Assembly: GCF_951230135.1 (NCBI RefSeq)
Contig: NZ_CATNVC010000017.1
Span: 1 to 40,137, forward strand
Source of the DNA: Butyricicoccus sp. Marseille-Q5471
Lineage (GTDB): Bacteria > Bacillota > Clostridia > Oscillospirales > Butyricicoccaceae
Length of the DNA stretch: 40,137 nt
Direction: 5' to 3'
A program made the translations under genes and the position numbers. Every line of letters starts with the position of its first letter. The stretch's first letter is position 1. This document shows, in pieces, positions 22,343 through 31,632 of the stretch. The notes below the pieces were generated by a model that worked only from the letters and a program-made list of their open reading frames with translations, searched no databases and was not told the DNA's origin.

Positions 22343-22423
22343 TTTATGCGGGATTGTATCGCACTCGGTGGGAACAAAATACAGTAAAATTCGTCTAATC
22401 CATATAATGTAACCCGGGGAGGG

Positions 22424-22452
22424 TTGACAGTCAGACGCAAAGTCGTTATTAT
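22424..22452 (+). promoter_or_regulatory. Promoter of the MacAB-like export operon
   Basis: TTGACA (22424-22429) and TATTAT (22447-22452) with a 17-base spacer, about 58 bases upstream of the adaptor gene. Confidence 0.85.
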
Positions 22453-22509
22453 TATGGTGTATTATCTAAAATAGTACACTCGCGGATAGAGAAAAGAAAG
22501 GAACATAAC

Positions 22510-24429
22510 ATGAGCGAAGAAAAAAAGCAGGCACAGGAGAGCGTGGCCGCACAGCAGGAGACCGTGGAATCTACTGCCGTTGTACAGCCGGAAAACGCCG
22601 TTGAGCCAATCGGTGACGCGTCACAGAAAGCCACCAAAGGCGGTGCGCATACGACCCCAAAGCGCAATAAATACGCCGACATGATGTCAAAAAAGAAAAA
22701 GCGTTTAAGCAAAAAGGCGAGCATTATCCTCGCAGTTTCGCTGGCAGCGCTGTTAATCGGTCTTGGCATTTATCTGGTGGCACGCAGCCGGAACAGCGGT
22801 ACAGATGAGCAAGCCAATACCATTGGTTATGCGACCCGTGGCATGTTGGAAACATACATAGAGGGCGACGGCACGACTGCTGCCAAGAAGCGCGAGGAAC
22901 TTGGCAAAGAACTTAAGGGCAAGGTCAGCGAAGTGCTTGTTGAGGTTGGTCAGCAAGTGTCCGAGGGGGACACGCTGCTGATTGTGAATCCGACCGAAAC
23001 GCGTAAGGAACTCGAAACTGCGATTAGCGAACTGACCGATACGCAGCGCGCTGTGTCCGACGCACAGGCGGATGTCACAAAGGCGCAGAATGAGGTCAAC
23101 AGCGCCAAGAAAGATCAAAGCAAGCTGAATATCACAGCGCCGTTTACCGGCAAGATTGTGCCGGCTTCTACAGAGGGTGCGGCCACCAGCTTTAAGGTCG
23201 GCCAACAGCTTTCTCAAGGTACTGTGATTGGCTCTATGGTGGACGACAGCCAGATGACGCTGCCGCTCTACTTTAGCTATGCCTATATTAATGATGTGAA
23301 AAGCGGACAAACGGCTACGGTTTCGATTCCGTCTGCAATGAGCACTGTAACGGGCAAGGTTGACTCAATTGAAAAAGTACAGAAGGTTTCTGCAGAGGGC
23401 GTAAAGCTGTTCCGAGTGGTGATTCGACTCAGCAATCCGGGCACTCTGACCAAGGGAATGCTCGCAACCGCTACCATTAACACATCGGCAGGGGAGTTGT
23501 ATCCGGCCGAGTCGGGTTCGCTGGAATACAATCGTGAAGAAGAAATCACGGCGCAGGTCAGCGGCGAAATTGTTTCCGCCAATGGAATTGATAACCATTC
23601 CTATAACAGCGGTGCATCAATCATCCGCATGACCAGCGATTCCGTCCAAACGGCAATTCAAAACGCACAGAGCGGCGTCGTTAGCGCGCAAAATGCCGTC
23701 GTAAATGCACAGAAGCAGGTTCAGGCAAAACAGGAGCGCATCAAGGAACTGAATACGCTGATTGAAAATGCGACAATCAAGTCGCCCATAGATGGTGTGA
23801 TTGTCAGCCTTCCGGTAACGGTCGATCAGGAGGTAACCGGTACCGGTGCTCTGTGCGTAGTTGCTGATATGTCTGATATTGTTGTAAACGCTAATATTAC
23901 AGCGACTGATGTGTCGGCCGTTCAGCCGGGGCAGGTTGCTACGATTACGATGTACACCAACGAGGGCGAAGCGACGTTTACCGGCACGGTGCAGTCTGTT
24001 TCGATGGAGGCCTCACAGAATCAGAACAACAGCCAAGGCAGCATGCCGACCTTCCCGGCGATTATTCAAATTGATCCCATCGAGGGACAGACGCTGCGCC
24101 CGGATTATCCGGTGCAATATAAGATTACAACGGCGCAGTCGATGGACTGCATTACCGTTCCGTCCTCGGCAGTGGTCAACACGGAAGAGGGAACAGCGGT
24201 GTTTGCACGTCCGGCAGAAGGACAGGAGTTTGAAAATGTGCTTCCGCTGCCCGAGGGCACCGAGAATCTGCCGGAAGGCTTCGTACTGGTTCCGGTAGAA
24301 GTTGGCATTGCCGATTCGACGAATACAGAAATCCTGTGGGGAATCGATGAAGGAACTGAAGTCTATCTGGCCGGTCCCGAGGACATGAATGCCGGCATGG
24401 GCGACGGCATGACTGTCGCCGTCGGTTAA
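22510..24429 (+). CDS. Membrane-fusion (HlyD/MacA-like) adaptor with two tandem hairpin modules
   Basis: Predicted extracytoplasmic adaptor of a MacB-type ABC exporter. The 639-residue protein is unusually long. A charged Gln/Glu/Lys-rich N terminus (about 1-70) precedes one transmembrane helix (SIILAVSLAALLIGLGIYLV, about 75-95). The extracellular part appears to hold two lipoyl-like plus coiled-coil modules. Module one has the ELKGKVSEVLVEVGQQVSEG motif, a helical SDAQADVTKAQNEVNSAKK hairpin and ITAPFTGKIV. Module two has AQVSGEIVSANG, a second helical hairpin (SGVVSAQNAVVNAQKQVQ) and IKSPIDGVIVSLPV. A beta-barrel domain with ITMYTNEGEATFTG and a C-terminal membrane-proximal part follow. 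It is the first gene of a four-gene unit with the ATPase 12 bases downstream. Relatives include YknX of Bacillus. Confidence 0.87.
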   Translation: MSEEKKQAQESVAAQQETVESTAVVQPENAVEPIGDASQKATKGGAHTTPKRNKYADMMSKKKKRLSKKASIILAVSLAALLIGLGIYLVARSRNSGTDEQANTIGYATRGMLETYIEGDGTTAAKKREELGKELKGKVSEVLVEVGQQVSEGDTLLIVNPTETRKELETAISELTDTQRAVSDAQADVTKAQNEVNSAKKDQSKLNITAPFTGKIVPASTEGAATSFKVGQQLSQGTVIGSMVDDSQMTLPLYFSYAYINDVKSGQTATVSIPSAMSTVTGKVDSIEKVQKVSAEGVKLFRVVIRLSNPGTLTKGMLATATINTSAGELYPAESGSLEYNREEEITAQVSGEIVSANGIDNHSYNSGASIIRMTSDSVQTAIQNAQSGVVSAQNAVVNAQKQVQAKQERIKELNTLIENATIKSPIDGVIVSLPVTVDQEVTGTGALCVVADMSDIVVNANITATDVSAVQPGQVATITMYTNEGEATFTGTVQSVSMEASQNQNNSQGSMPTFPAIIQIDPIEGQTLRPDYPVQYKITTAQSMDCITVPSSAVVNTEEGTAVFARPAEGQEFENVLPLPEGTENLPEGFVLVPVEVGIADSTNTEILWGIDEGTEVYLAGPEDMNAGMGDGMTVAVG

Positions 24430-24441
24430 GGAGGCTTCGCC

Positions 24442-25239
24442 ATGTTTCGAAAGACCAAAGCGCCGCCTTCTGAACGGCCAACGCAGGATGCGGTAATCGT
24501 CGAGCCGCAGGCTGAACCGAGGCTTGATTCCAACGATGACTTGCTGATTGATGTTCAAAACCTGAGTAAAATTTACAACGAGGGCAAGGAAAACGAGGTT
24601 CGCGCACTTGATGACATCAGCTTGCAAGTTAAATGGGGCGAGTTTCTATGCATTTTAGGGCAATCAGGTTCCGGTAAATCCACGCTGATGAATATTTTGG
24701 GGTGTCTGGACATTCCCACATATGGCACGTATCGTCTCAATGGACAATTTGTCAGCGATATGAAGCCGTCAGTATTGTCCGGCATCCGAAATCGAGAAAT
24801 TGGATTCATTTTTCAGGGATTTAATCTGATTCCCGCATTGACAGCATTGGAGAATGTTGAACTGCCGCTGATTTACCGAGGTTTGGGTAAAACGGACCGA
24901 ACCGATCTCTCGATCAAGGCACTGGACGCTGTCGGACTGAAAAATCGTATGGATCACCGACCGGGCGAAATGTCCGGCGGACAGCAGCAGCGCGTTGCGA
25001 TTGCGCGCGCAGTCGCAGCCAAGCCCCCGATTATTATGGCGGATGAACCTACCGGCAATTTGGATTCCTCATCGGGGCGCGAAATTATGGAGCAGCTTTC
25101 GGCACTCAACAATCAAGGAACATCGATTATTCTGATTACGCACGATAATCATCTAGCACAGATGGCAAAGCGTATAGTGACCATTCAGGACGGTCGTATC
25201 ATTTCGGATGAACCGGGCAGGGGAGGTGTCAGCGCATGA
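24442..25239 (+). CDS. MacB-type ABC transporter ATP-binding protein
   Basis: Cytoplasmic ATPase of a three-component exporter. The 265-residue protein has all ABC motifs: Walker [10 protein letters not shown] (73-81), Q-loop in [10 protein letters not shown], signature MSGGQQQR (177-184), Walker [17 protein letters not shown] with Asp201-Glu202, and the switch His234 in LITHDNH. The [21 protein letters not shown] phrase is typical of MacB/LolD-type ATPases. An extra N-terminal tail of about 30 residues, rich in Pro and Glu, is unusual. The ATG follows an aaggaggc site. The stop overlaps the permease start (ATGA), so the two are translationally coupled. Confidence 0.93.
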   Translation: MFRKTKAPPSERPTQDAVIVEPQAEPRLDSNDDLLIDVQNLSKIYNEGKENEVRALDDISLQVKWGEFLCILGQSGSGKSTLMNILGCLDIPTYGTYRLNGQFVSDMKPSVLSGIRNREIGFIFQGFNLIPALTALENVELPLIYRGLGKTDRTDLSIKALDAVGLKNRMDHRPGEMSGGQQQRVAIARAVAAKPPIIMADEPTGNLDSSSGREIMEQLSALNNQGTSIILITHDNHLAQMAKRIVTIQDGRIISDEPGRGGVSA

Positions 25240-26474
25240 ACTGGATGCAAACACTTCGCATGTCCATCAAATCCATTGCAAACAACAAAGTACGCTCCAT
25301 TCTGACAATGCTTGGTATTATTATCGGTGTAGCGTCGGTTATCGCAATCGTCGCCTCGATTCAAGGCACATCCAAGCTGCAGCGGCTGCAATTTGAGGCG
25401 ATGGGCACAAATCAGATTCAAATCTACGGTTATGGCCCTAAAAATGCAGATTGGAAGGCGCTGGAGACCTATATGGACACCGACTTGGCTTCGGATATCA
25501 AGGCTTGGTCACCGCAGAGTCAATATTATGACTGGCAGAACAAGGGTATTAAATATCGTTCCAAGACGTTGGATGTCAATAATACACAGATTTATTTCGG
25601 CAATGAGGATTACGGCGTCTGCACCAATAATGTGATTACGGCAGGCAGAGACATCTCCGAAAACGACTGCCGCAACTCAGCGAAGGTCTGTGTGATTGGT
25701 GAAACGGTTAGAAAGGCCTTCTTTGGCGCCATGAGCCCGCTTGATCAATCCATCCGCATTGGCGGTATGAGCTTTAAGGTCGTCGGCGTGTATAAGGGAA
25801 AATACGGCGGAAAGCTCAATTCTCAGGATCAGATGATTGTGCTGCCCTATACGTTGCAGCAGCGAATGATGGGCAATGTAAATGGCAGCAAGCAGTATTT
25901 TGTACAAGCCAGCAGTAAGGATGTCATTGACCCAACCATCGAGAAAATCAAAGAATTCATGTCAACGCGATATGATGCAAACCAAGGATATGTAGATGCT
26001 TATTCCAACAGCCAGTGGCAGGAGCAGTCGGAGCAGTCAACGAATCTGCTGGCGTTGCTTGGCGGCGGTGTTGCGGGTATTTCGCTGCTCGTTGGCGGTA
26101 TTGGTATTATGAACATCATGCTTGTATCCGTAACGGAACGTACGCGCGAAATCGGTATTCGTATGGCAATCGGTGCGCGCAAACGAGATATTATCGGTCA
26201 ATTTCTGATTGAAGCTGCGGTGGTTTCCTGCTGTGGCGGTATCGTAGGCATCATACTGGGGTGTTTCCTTTCGGCAATCCTCGGCAATTTGCTGCTCGCG
26301 CAGCAAATGCAGGGCGGGTGGATGCCGCAGGTAGAGCAGTTCACCGTGCTGCCCTCTTTGGGGCTTGTCATTGGTGCATTTCTGTTTTCAGCGCTGCTCG
26401 GTATTATTTTTGGCCTGTACCCGGCCAATAAGGCATCTAACTTGCAGCCGGTCGATGCGCTGCGCACGCAGTAA
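25236..26474 (+). CDS. MacB/YknZ-like ABC transporter permease
   Basis: Membrane component of the exporter, 412 residues. The N-terminal half has the MacB_PCD layout: a first transmembrane helix at about 20-41 (ILTMLGIIIGVASVIAIVAS) and an extracytoplasmic domain of about 200 residues. The C-terminal FtsX domain has three helices, with the family motif SVTERTREIGIRMAIGARKRDI between the first and second and the ending LYPANKASNLQPVDALRTQ. The start codon overlaps the ATPase stop. The exported compound is not known; in the family, substrates range from antimicrobial peptides to lipoproteins. It is likely to be an efflux or envelope-stress exporter in which the 639-residue adaptor takes part. 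Confidence 0.93.
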   Translation: MNWMQTLRMSIKSIANNKVRSILTMLGIIIGVASVIAIVASIQGTSKLQRLQFEAMGTNQIQIYGYGPKNADWKALETYMDTDLASDIKAWSPQSQYYDWQNKGIKYRSKTLDVNNTQIYFGNEDYGVCTNNVITAGRDISENDCRNSAKVCVIGETVRKAFFGAMSPLDQSIRIGGMSFKVVGVYKGKYGGKLNSQDQMIVLPYTLQQRMMGNVNGSKQYFVQASSKDVIDPTIEKIKEFMSTRYDANQGYVDAYSNSQWQEQSEQSTNLLALLGGGVAGISLLVGGIGIMNIMLVSVTERTREIGIRMAIGARKRDIIGQFLIEAAVVSCCGGIVGIILGCFLSAILGNLLLAQQMQGGWMPQVEQFTVLPSLGLVIGAFLFSALLGIIFGLYPANKASNLQPVDALRTQ

Positions 26475-26491
26475 TGGAGGTAAAGGTAGGA

Positions 26492-28771
26492 ATGAAAAAA
26501 AGAATTCTGAGCATGCTCATGGCTATGCTCCTCACATTTTCGGCTGCTTCCGCCGCGTTTTCCGATATTTCGGATACACGGCTTGAGCAAACGGCGTCCG
26601 TGCTCGACGCATTGGGAATTATGCAGGGCGTGGGCAACAATCAATTTGATCCAAGCAGTTCGCTGACCCGTGCACAGTTCTGCAAACTTGCGGTCACATC
26701 AATGGGTTTATCTGATGTCAGCGCCTATGGCAGCTACACAATTTTCCCGGATGTGAAAAACTCTCATTGGGCAGCGCCGTATATTAACGCTGCGGTGCGG
26801 CACCCTGACTTGAAAGATCGCAAAATTATTCGCGGCTATGCAGACGGCACATTCGGCCCGAATAAAACGGTGAACTTTGGCGAAGCGTGCACAATGCTGC
26901 TGCGCATGCTGGGATATCAGGAAACGGATATTGGTCCGTTTTGGCCGCAGGACTATATTGCCCGTGCAAAATCGCTCGGCTTGACGGATAATGTATCGGA
27001 TGTCAAGGATACCGGTGCCGTCAAGCGTTCTGATGCCGCGCTTATGCTGCTTAATACCCTGGGAGCGACGCCGAAGGAAGGCGATATCCTGCTGAAAAAG
27101 GTCGCATCCGGCACGGTAGAAAACAGCGTTTTGCTGGCAACCAGCGAGACAAACGGCAAGCTGCGCAGCGGTATGGCGCTGTTCTATGAGGATGGCAATG
27201 TACAGCAGCGTTCTACAATCGGCACATTAGATAAGTCGATGATCGGAATTAGTGGCACGGTAGTGTTTGATAAAAAGAATAGTGCTGTCGCCATTGGCAT
27301 TGTACCGAATCATAACAAGGTTGAAGTTGTCTCGGTGCGGACAGCCGCCGCAAACGGCGTGACAACCGAGTCCGGTGTGATTCGACCGGATCGCAACACC
27401 AAGCTTTACACCGGCGAAATCACCGAACCCAAGACGTATGCGGAATCCTGGGCAGACATTACATCCGGTAGCAAGCTGCATTTGTTCTATGACTCTTATG
27501 GTCAGCTTGCGCTGATGGCCGTACTGCCGACCGGCGCTACGGCAAATGCACACTCTTTTGTTTATGGTCTGGAAAGTTCGGTCAATATTCCGCAGAATTA
27601 TGCAGTTGTTAAAAACGGTGTAACCATTGACCGTACGAAGCTGCAGAAGTATGATGTGGTCACGCTGGACGCGGCAAACCAGAAGGCGATTGTTACCGAC
27701 ACCCGACTGAGCGGATATTATGGCGAGGGTACGCCAACCTTCAGCTATCCGCAACAGGTGACAATGTATGATGAGAGCTACGCAATCTCCGACAGCGCAG
27801 CAGCCACCTTTAAGAACATCAAACTGGGTGATTACATTACACTGTTGTTTGATGCCAACGGAGGCGTGGTTGCGGCCTATCCCAAATCGGTTGTAAGCGC
27901 CGAAATGCAGGGCATTGTTACGGGCATTAATGGCAAGCAGACGACGATTCTGATGACAAATGGACTGACAATTCGGCCAACCTGCGAAGCTGAAGATTTG
28001 ACTGCGTTCATGGGGCGCTTGGTTACAGTCGGACAGTCTTCCGGCAAAACCTATCTCACCAAACGTTCCCTCAGCGGCAAAACTTCGGGTAGCTGGACAA
28101 TTGCGGACGGAAAAATCGGAACAGCACAAGTTTCACCCACCGTAAAGGTGTATGAAGAGGTCATCAGCGGTGCGCCGCTCAACCTGATTTCGATTTCGGA
28201 TATTAAGCTGTCCAGCGTGTCTTCCGGTCAGATTAAATATACCGTTTCCGATAATGCCGGAACCATCACGAATATCGTGTTGGGTGATGTAACCGGTGAA
28301 AGCTGGGTATACGGTATTGGATATGGGGAAAAGAAGCAGGGCGAGTATGTGCCGCCGTTGGATGAACACAGTGCTGGGTCATTCAACTACTTGTATTCGG
28401 TTAAACTAGATTATTGGGAAGACGGAAAGAACACTGCAGCTACTTACCCGGTTGTTTCACTGCCTTCTGCAGCTTGGGGCAACCCAGTTGGAATTCCAAA
28501 GGGTTATAGTACGTCTGTTAAAAATCCGTCTTTGGACACTCTTCCGCTCAAATTAGTGGATACGGTAGAAGTCAGCGCATTTGATGGTTCGGTAGGCGTG
28601 AAAACATCGGACGGCTATTACGAATTGGCAGATGAAATCGGTGTATATGTGACTGCACAGCAGCAGTTTATTTCTCTGCAGAGTGCAAAAACCAATTATA
28701 CCAAATTCCGCCTGTATGCGAATAACACTGCCTCCAACGGGGGTAAAATCCGCGTTATCATCGCTTCATAA
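26492..28771 (+). CDS. Secreted S-layer homology (SLH) domain protein
   Basis: A 759-residue surface protein. The ATG at 26492 is preferred over the overlapping one at 26474; it is preceded by ggagg and aaaggtagg sequences. A signal peptide runs to about residue 22 (cleavage in SAASA-AF). Three SLH-type modules follow within about 24-200: one near FSDISDTRLEQTASVLDALG with LTRAQFCKLAV, a second with FPDVKNSHWAAPYINAAV and GYADGTFGPNKTVNFGEACT, and a third with the degenerate WPQDYIARAKSLGL and AVKRSDAALMLL. The rest is a long beta-rich region without a recognised domain. SLH modules bind pyruvylated secondary wall polymers. It follows the export permease by 17 bases and is the last gene of the operon before a terminator. 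Confidence 0.88.
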   Translation: MKKRILSMLMAMLLTFSAASAAFSDISDTRLEQTASVLDALGIMQGVGNNQFDPSSSLTRAQFCKLAVTSMGLSDVSAYGSYTIFPDVKNSHWAAPYINAAVRHPDLKDRKIIRGYADGTFGPNKTVNFGEACTMLLRMLGYQETDIGPFWPQDYIARAKSLGLTDNVSDVKDTGAVKRSDAALMLLNTLGATPKEGDILLKKVASGTVENSVLLATSETNGKLRSGMALFYEDGNVQQRSTIGTLDKSMIGISGTVVFDKKNSAVAIGIVPNHNKVEVVSVRTAAANGVTTESGVIRPDRNTKLYTGEITEPKTYAESWADITSGSKLHLFYDSYGQLALMAVLPTGATANAHSFVYGLESSVNIPQNYAVVKNGVTIDRTKLQKYDVVTLDAANQKAIVTDTRLSGYYGEGTPTFSYPQQVTMYDESYAISDSAAATFKNIKLGDYITLLFDANGGVVAAYPKSVVSAEMQGIVTGINGKQTTILMTNGLTIRPTCEAEDLTAFMGRLVTVGQSSGKTYLTKRSLSGKTSGSWTIADGKIGTAQVSPTVKVYEEVISGAPLNLISISDIKLSSVSSGQIKYTVSDNAGTITNIVLGDVTGESWVYGIGYGEKKQGEYVPPLDEHSAGSFNYLYSVKLDYWEDGKNTAATYPVVSLPSAAWGNPVGIPKGYSTSVKNPSLDTLPLKLVDTVEVSAFDGSVGVKTSDGYYELADEIGVYVTAQQQFISLQSAKTNYTKFRLYANNTASNGGKIRVIIAS

Positions 28772-28777
28772 GCAAAC

Positions 28778-28810
28778 AAAAAGCCAGAGGTTTTCACCTC
28801 TGGCTTTTTT
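28778..28810. terminator. Bidirectional terminator between the SLH gene and the AraC-type regulator
   Basis: aaaaagccagagg / cctctggcttttt is a perfect 13-bp stem with loop TTTTCA, with T-runs on both sides. Confidence 0.92.
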
Positions 28811-28813
28811 AGT

Positions 28814-29677
28814 TTAAAGTGGGTTTTTCCGAAAAGTTGATGGAGAAACGCCTGCTTTATCAGTGAAAGACGCAATGAAATTCACTTCGCTTCGATATCC
28901 TACCCGGAATGCAATCTCTTTTACCGAAAGAGAAGTAGAGTGCAGCAGTGCCTTCGCCTCATCAATGCGATGAAGTACGATATATTCATGGGGAGAAAAG
29001 CCGGTAGAGCTTCGAAACAAGCGTGAAAAGTGGGATGGACTCAAGTTGACCGCGCGCGAGACTCGACTGACCGAAAGCTCCTCGAACAAATGCGCATTGA
29101 TGTAGTGCATGGCTTGGGCAACCGGCCCGTCCGTTTCGATAGCGCCAGCTGACTGCGGAAATAGCAGGTGGCATAGCATTCGATAGATACGCTGCGAGCA
29201 ATCCACCTCCGTCAGTGTCGCGCTGCGGATTCCTGAGATTAATTGTGCGAGTTCCTGCTCAATTTTCGCATCAGCAGGAGGGAGAAACACCTGTTTTCCG
29301 CAGCGGAAAGTCAAGATTTGATTGAAGAAGGCGCGTGCGCCTGCCCCGTCAAAGTGCATCCATAGCGTTTCGGCAGAATCGGTCGCATAAAAGCGGTGGG
29401 GCATCCGACAGTCTATGAGTGCAATTTGACCTTGTTCAGCCATAAACGTAGCCGCTGTTTGAAAATGCAGTTTTCCGGAGCGGATAAAAATCAAAAAAAA
29501 ATTCTTATGGCTGTCCATCTTGCCGACCGCGCAGTCATCCCTAAAATCATATTCCGCATCGCAGTAATAGTGCCCACAGCGCGTCACATAAAAAAACAAG
29601 TGCCGTGCCATGGCCGAGGGTGTAGAAAAAAATCGTTCTGAGCGATATAGAACGCCGGGTTCGCCAAGAACCTTCAT
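28814..29677 (-). CDS. AraC-family transcriptional regulator
   Basis: DNA-binding regulator with an N-terminal cupin-like sensing domain and a C-terminal double helix-turn-helix. The start at 29677 is chosen because aggaagtga lies 6 bases before it; a longer frame opens at 29731 but has no ribosome-binding site. The sensing half contains IFIRSGKLHFQTA, a GQIALIDCRMPHRFYA phrase typical of sugar- or small-molecule-binding AraC cupins, and a WMHFDGAG segment. The DNA-binding half has LSVSRVSRAVNLSPSHFSR and the family signature EIAFRVGYRSEVNFIASFT then TFRKNPL at the end. It is divergent from a MATE exporter, with about 250 bases between start codons, and might control it. Confidence 0.92.
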   Translation of the reverse strand: MKVLGEPGVLYRSERFFSTPSAMARHLFFYVTRCGHYYCDAEYDFRDDCAVGKMDSHKNFFLIFIRSGKLHFQTAATFMAEQGQIALIDCRMPHRFYATDSAETLWMHFDGAGARAFFNQILTFRCGKQVFLPPADAKIEQELAQLISGIRSATLTEVDCSQRIYRMLCHLLFPQSAGAIETDGPVAQAMHYINAHLFEELSVSRVSRAVNLSPSHFSRLFRSSTGFSPHEYIVLHRIDEAKALLHSTSLSVKEIAFRVGYRSEVNFIASFTDKAGVSPSTFRKNPL

Positions 29678-29924
29678 ACGAATCACTTCCTGTACCATCG
29701 AAGCTTCACAGAGGCTGAGAGCAACCGTCATTTTCTTCGATGAATTCTTTCATATTCTTGCTGTACTTCTATGATAGCACAAAATATAAATAGATTGCAC
29801 TGTTTTCTTATTGCTATTTCTATCCTTCTCCGATAAACTATAAACAGCACAGAAAGATAACCGTAATTTCTCGGCAAAGATTCATAAAATGCAAATAAGT
29901 TTATCATTTTCGGGGGAGACATTC

Positions 29925-31295
29925 GTGATTAAAGAAAAGACATTTTATAAATCATTCATGATTTTGACTTTATCACTTGCGCTTCAAAATCTGCTGACTT
30001 ACAGTGTCAACATGATGGATACCATCATGCTCGGCCGATATAGCCAAGATGCGATGGCAGGCGTTTCACTTTGTAACCAGGTGCAATTTTTGCTGCAGAT
30101 GCTGGTTGTGGGCGCGGGCGAGGGCGCGGTTGTGCTCGGTTCTCAATATTGGGGCAAGAACAAACTGGAGCCCATTCCGCATATCATCGGCGTTGCGCTT
30201 CGCTTTGGCGGTGCACTTTCTGTAATCCTCTTCGGCATCGTTTTCTTTTTCCCGACGCAGCTGCTTGGGTTACTTTCCAATGAACCATTGGTGATTGCCG
30301 AAGGCGCAAAGTACTTCCAGATTATTTGCTTTTCCTATGTCATTTTCACAGTCACCAATATTTTGGTGGCATCTTTGCGGTCGGTTGGCATTGTAACAAT
30401 TGGTTATATCATCTCATTTTCGACCTTGTGCATCAATGTTACCTTAAATTATTGTCTGATTTACGGATATTTCGGCTTTCCCGAGTTAGGCGTACGCGGT
30501 GCCGCGATTGCGACTCTTGTGTCGCGCTGCATAGAGTTGGTCATCGTTATTTTCTACCTCAAATATCGTGAAAAGCGACTGCATTTGACGCTGAAAAAGT
30601 TGATTGGGATTGATGCAAGTTATATTTGGGATTACACCCGTGTTTCCTCGCCGGTGTTGATTAATCAAGCGCTTTGGGGCGTTGCGCAAATGGTACAAAC
30701 CGGCATTTTAGGTCATTTGGGCGGTGATGTTACCGCGGCAAACGCCATAGCGGTTCAGGTATTCCAAGTTCTCTCCGTCATTGCATATGGTGCGGCATCA
30801 GCCTCCGGCATTGTGGTTGGCCGCACAATCGGTGAAGGACGCGAGGAACAGCTCCGACCGCTCGTCCATACGCTACAAGTGATATTTATCACCATTGGCC
30901 TGCTATCCGGACTGACCATCTTCCTTCTGCGTGCCCCAATTCTACAAATCTTCGGCGGTACGCTGACAGAACGTGCATATGCACTGAGCACGCAGTTTAT
31001 GGCAGTCCTTGCGGTGACAACAGTAGGCACTTCTTATCAGATGGCTTGCGACAATGGCATTATCCGCGGCGGCGGTGATACAGCATTCAGCGCAAAGTTA
31101 AACATTATCAGCATGTGGCTGATTGTCGTGCCGCTATCGGCCATGGCGGCCTTTTGGTGGGAGTGTGCACCGGTGGTTGTATTCTTCTTTTTGAAATGGG
31201 ATCAGCTTTACAAAGCACTTCCGGTAGCAATACGGCTGCATAGTTGGAAGTGGGTTAAAAAGGTAACCCGCTTAGATGACGAGACAATAACTTAA
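29925..31295 (+). CDS. MATE-family multidrug efflux transporter
   Basis: Cation-coupled antiporter of 456 residues with about 12 transmembrane helices in two homologous halves. The GTG at 29925 is preferred because ggggga lies 6-8 bases upstream; an in-frame ATG at 29889 has no site. Family features are the N-terminal LQNLLTYSVNMMDTIMLGRYSQDA, the loop AGEGAVVLGSQYWG, and the second half starting INQALWGVAQMVQTGILG with SGIVVGRTIGEGREEQ. The divergent AraC-type gene might regulate it. A hairpin follows. The substrate cannot be told from sequence. Confidence 0.92.
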   Translation: MIKEKTFYKSFMILTLSLALQNLLTYSVNMMDTIMLGRYSQDAMAGVSLCNQVQFLLQMLVVGAGEGAVVLGSQYWGKNKLEPIPHIIGVALRFGGALSVILFGIVFFFPTQLLGLLSNEPLVIAEGAKYFQIICFSYVIFTVTNILVASLRSVGIVTIGYIISFSTLCINVTLNYCLIYGYFGFPELGVRGAAIATLVSRCIELVIVIFYLKYREKRLHLTLKKLIGIDASYIWDYTRVSSPVLINQALWGVAQMVQTGILGHLGGDVTAANAIAVQVFQVLSVIAYGAASASGIVVGRTIGEGREEQLRPLVHTLQVIFITIGLLSGLTIFLLRAPILQIFGGTLTERAYALSTQFMAVLAVTTVGTSYQMACDNGIIRGGGDTAFSAKLNIISMWLIVVPLSAMAAFWWECAPVVVFFFLKWDQLYKALPVAIRLHSWKWVKKVTRLDDETIT

Positions 31296-31308
31296 ATCAC
31301 CTCTCTTT

Positions 31309-31340
31309 AAGAAAACCGGCCACAAAGGGTCGGTTTTCTT
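31309..31340 (+). terminator. Terminator after the MATE gene
   Basis: aagaaaaccggc pairs with gtcggttttctt (one G-U) around an 8-base loop. It ends one base before the -35 box of the alaS leader. Confidence 0.8.
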
Positions 31341-31341
31341 G

Positions 31342-31370
31342 TTGACAAAGAGCAAAAAAAGTGGCATAAT
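31342..31370 (+). promoter_or_regulatory. Promoter of the alaS T-box leader
   Basis: TTGACA (31342-31347) and CATAAT (31365-31370) with a 17-base spacer. Confidence 0.85.
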
Positions 31371-31377
31371 AAACACG

Positions 31378-31602
31378 TAATATCGAGAATTGCGATGACG
31401 AAACGAGTTTTTCGGCAATGCCTTTAGCGAGAGGGAGATGGTGCAAGCCCTCGGCACAAACGAAAAGCAGCCACTTCTGAGCAGCCTGTGAGAATAGGCC
31501 GGATTTGTCCCCGATAACGGACTGCTAAGATGCCTTCGGGCAGATTAGGGTGGTATCGTGGAAGTTTGCTTTCGCCCCTAACGAGGTGGCGGGAGCATTT
31601 TT
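31378..31602 (+). ncRNA. T-box leader responsive to tRNA-Ala
   Basis: The 5' leader of alaS contains a long Stem I with the AG-bulge-like gcgagagggagatggtgcaagc segment, a GCN specifier region near 31467-31472 (GCAGCC), and the T-box core tagggtggtatcgtgg at 31546-31561. Its bulge TGGT pairs with the ACCA 3' end of tRNA-Ala (discriminator A). The terminator is gctttcgcc (31568-31576) with ggcgggagc (31588-31596) followed by ATTTTT. Uncharged tRNA-Ala should stabilise the antiterminator and allow alaS transcription. Which of the overlapping triplets GCA or GCC is the specifier is not clear from sequence. Confidence 0.92.
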
Positions 31603-31632
31603 AATTTGTAAATTTATATTTTGGAGGATACA

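Noticed and set aside
27227-28129. A 300-codon minus-strand frame
   Set aside because: Opposite the SLH gene; no domain seen, composition as in a shadow frame.
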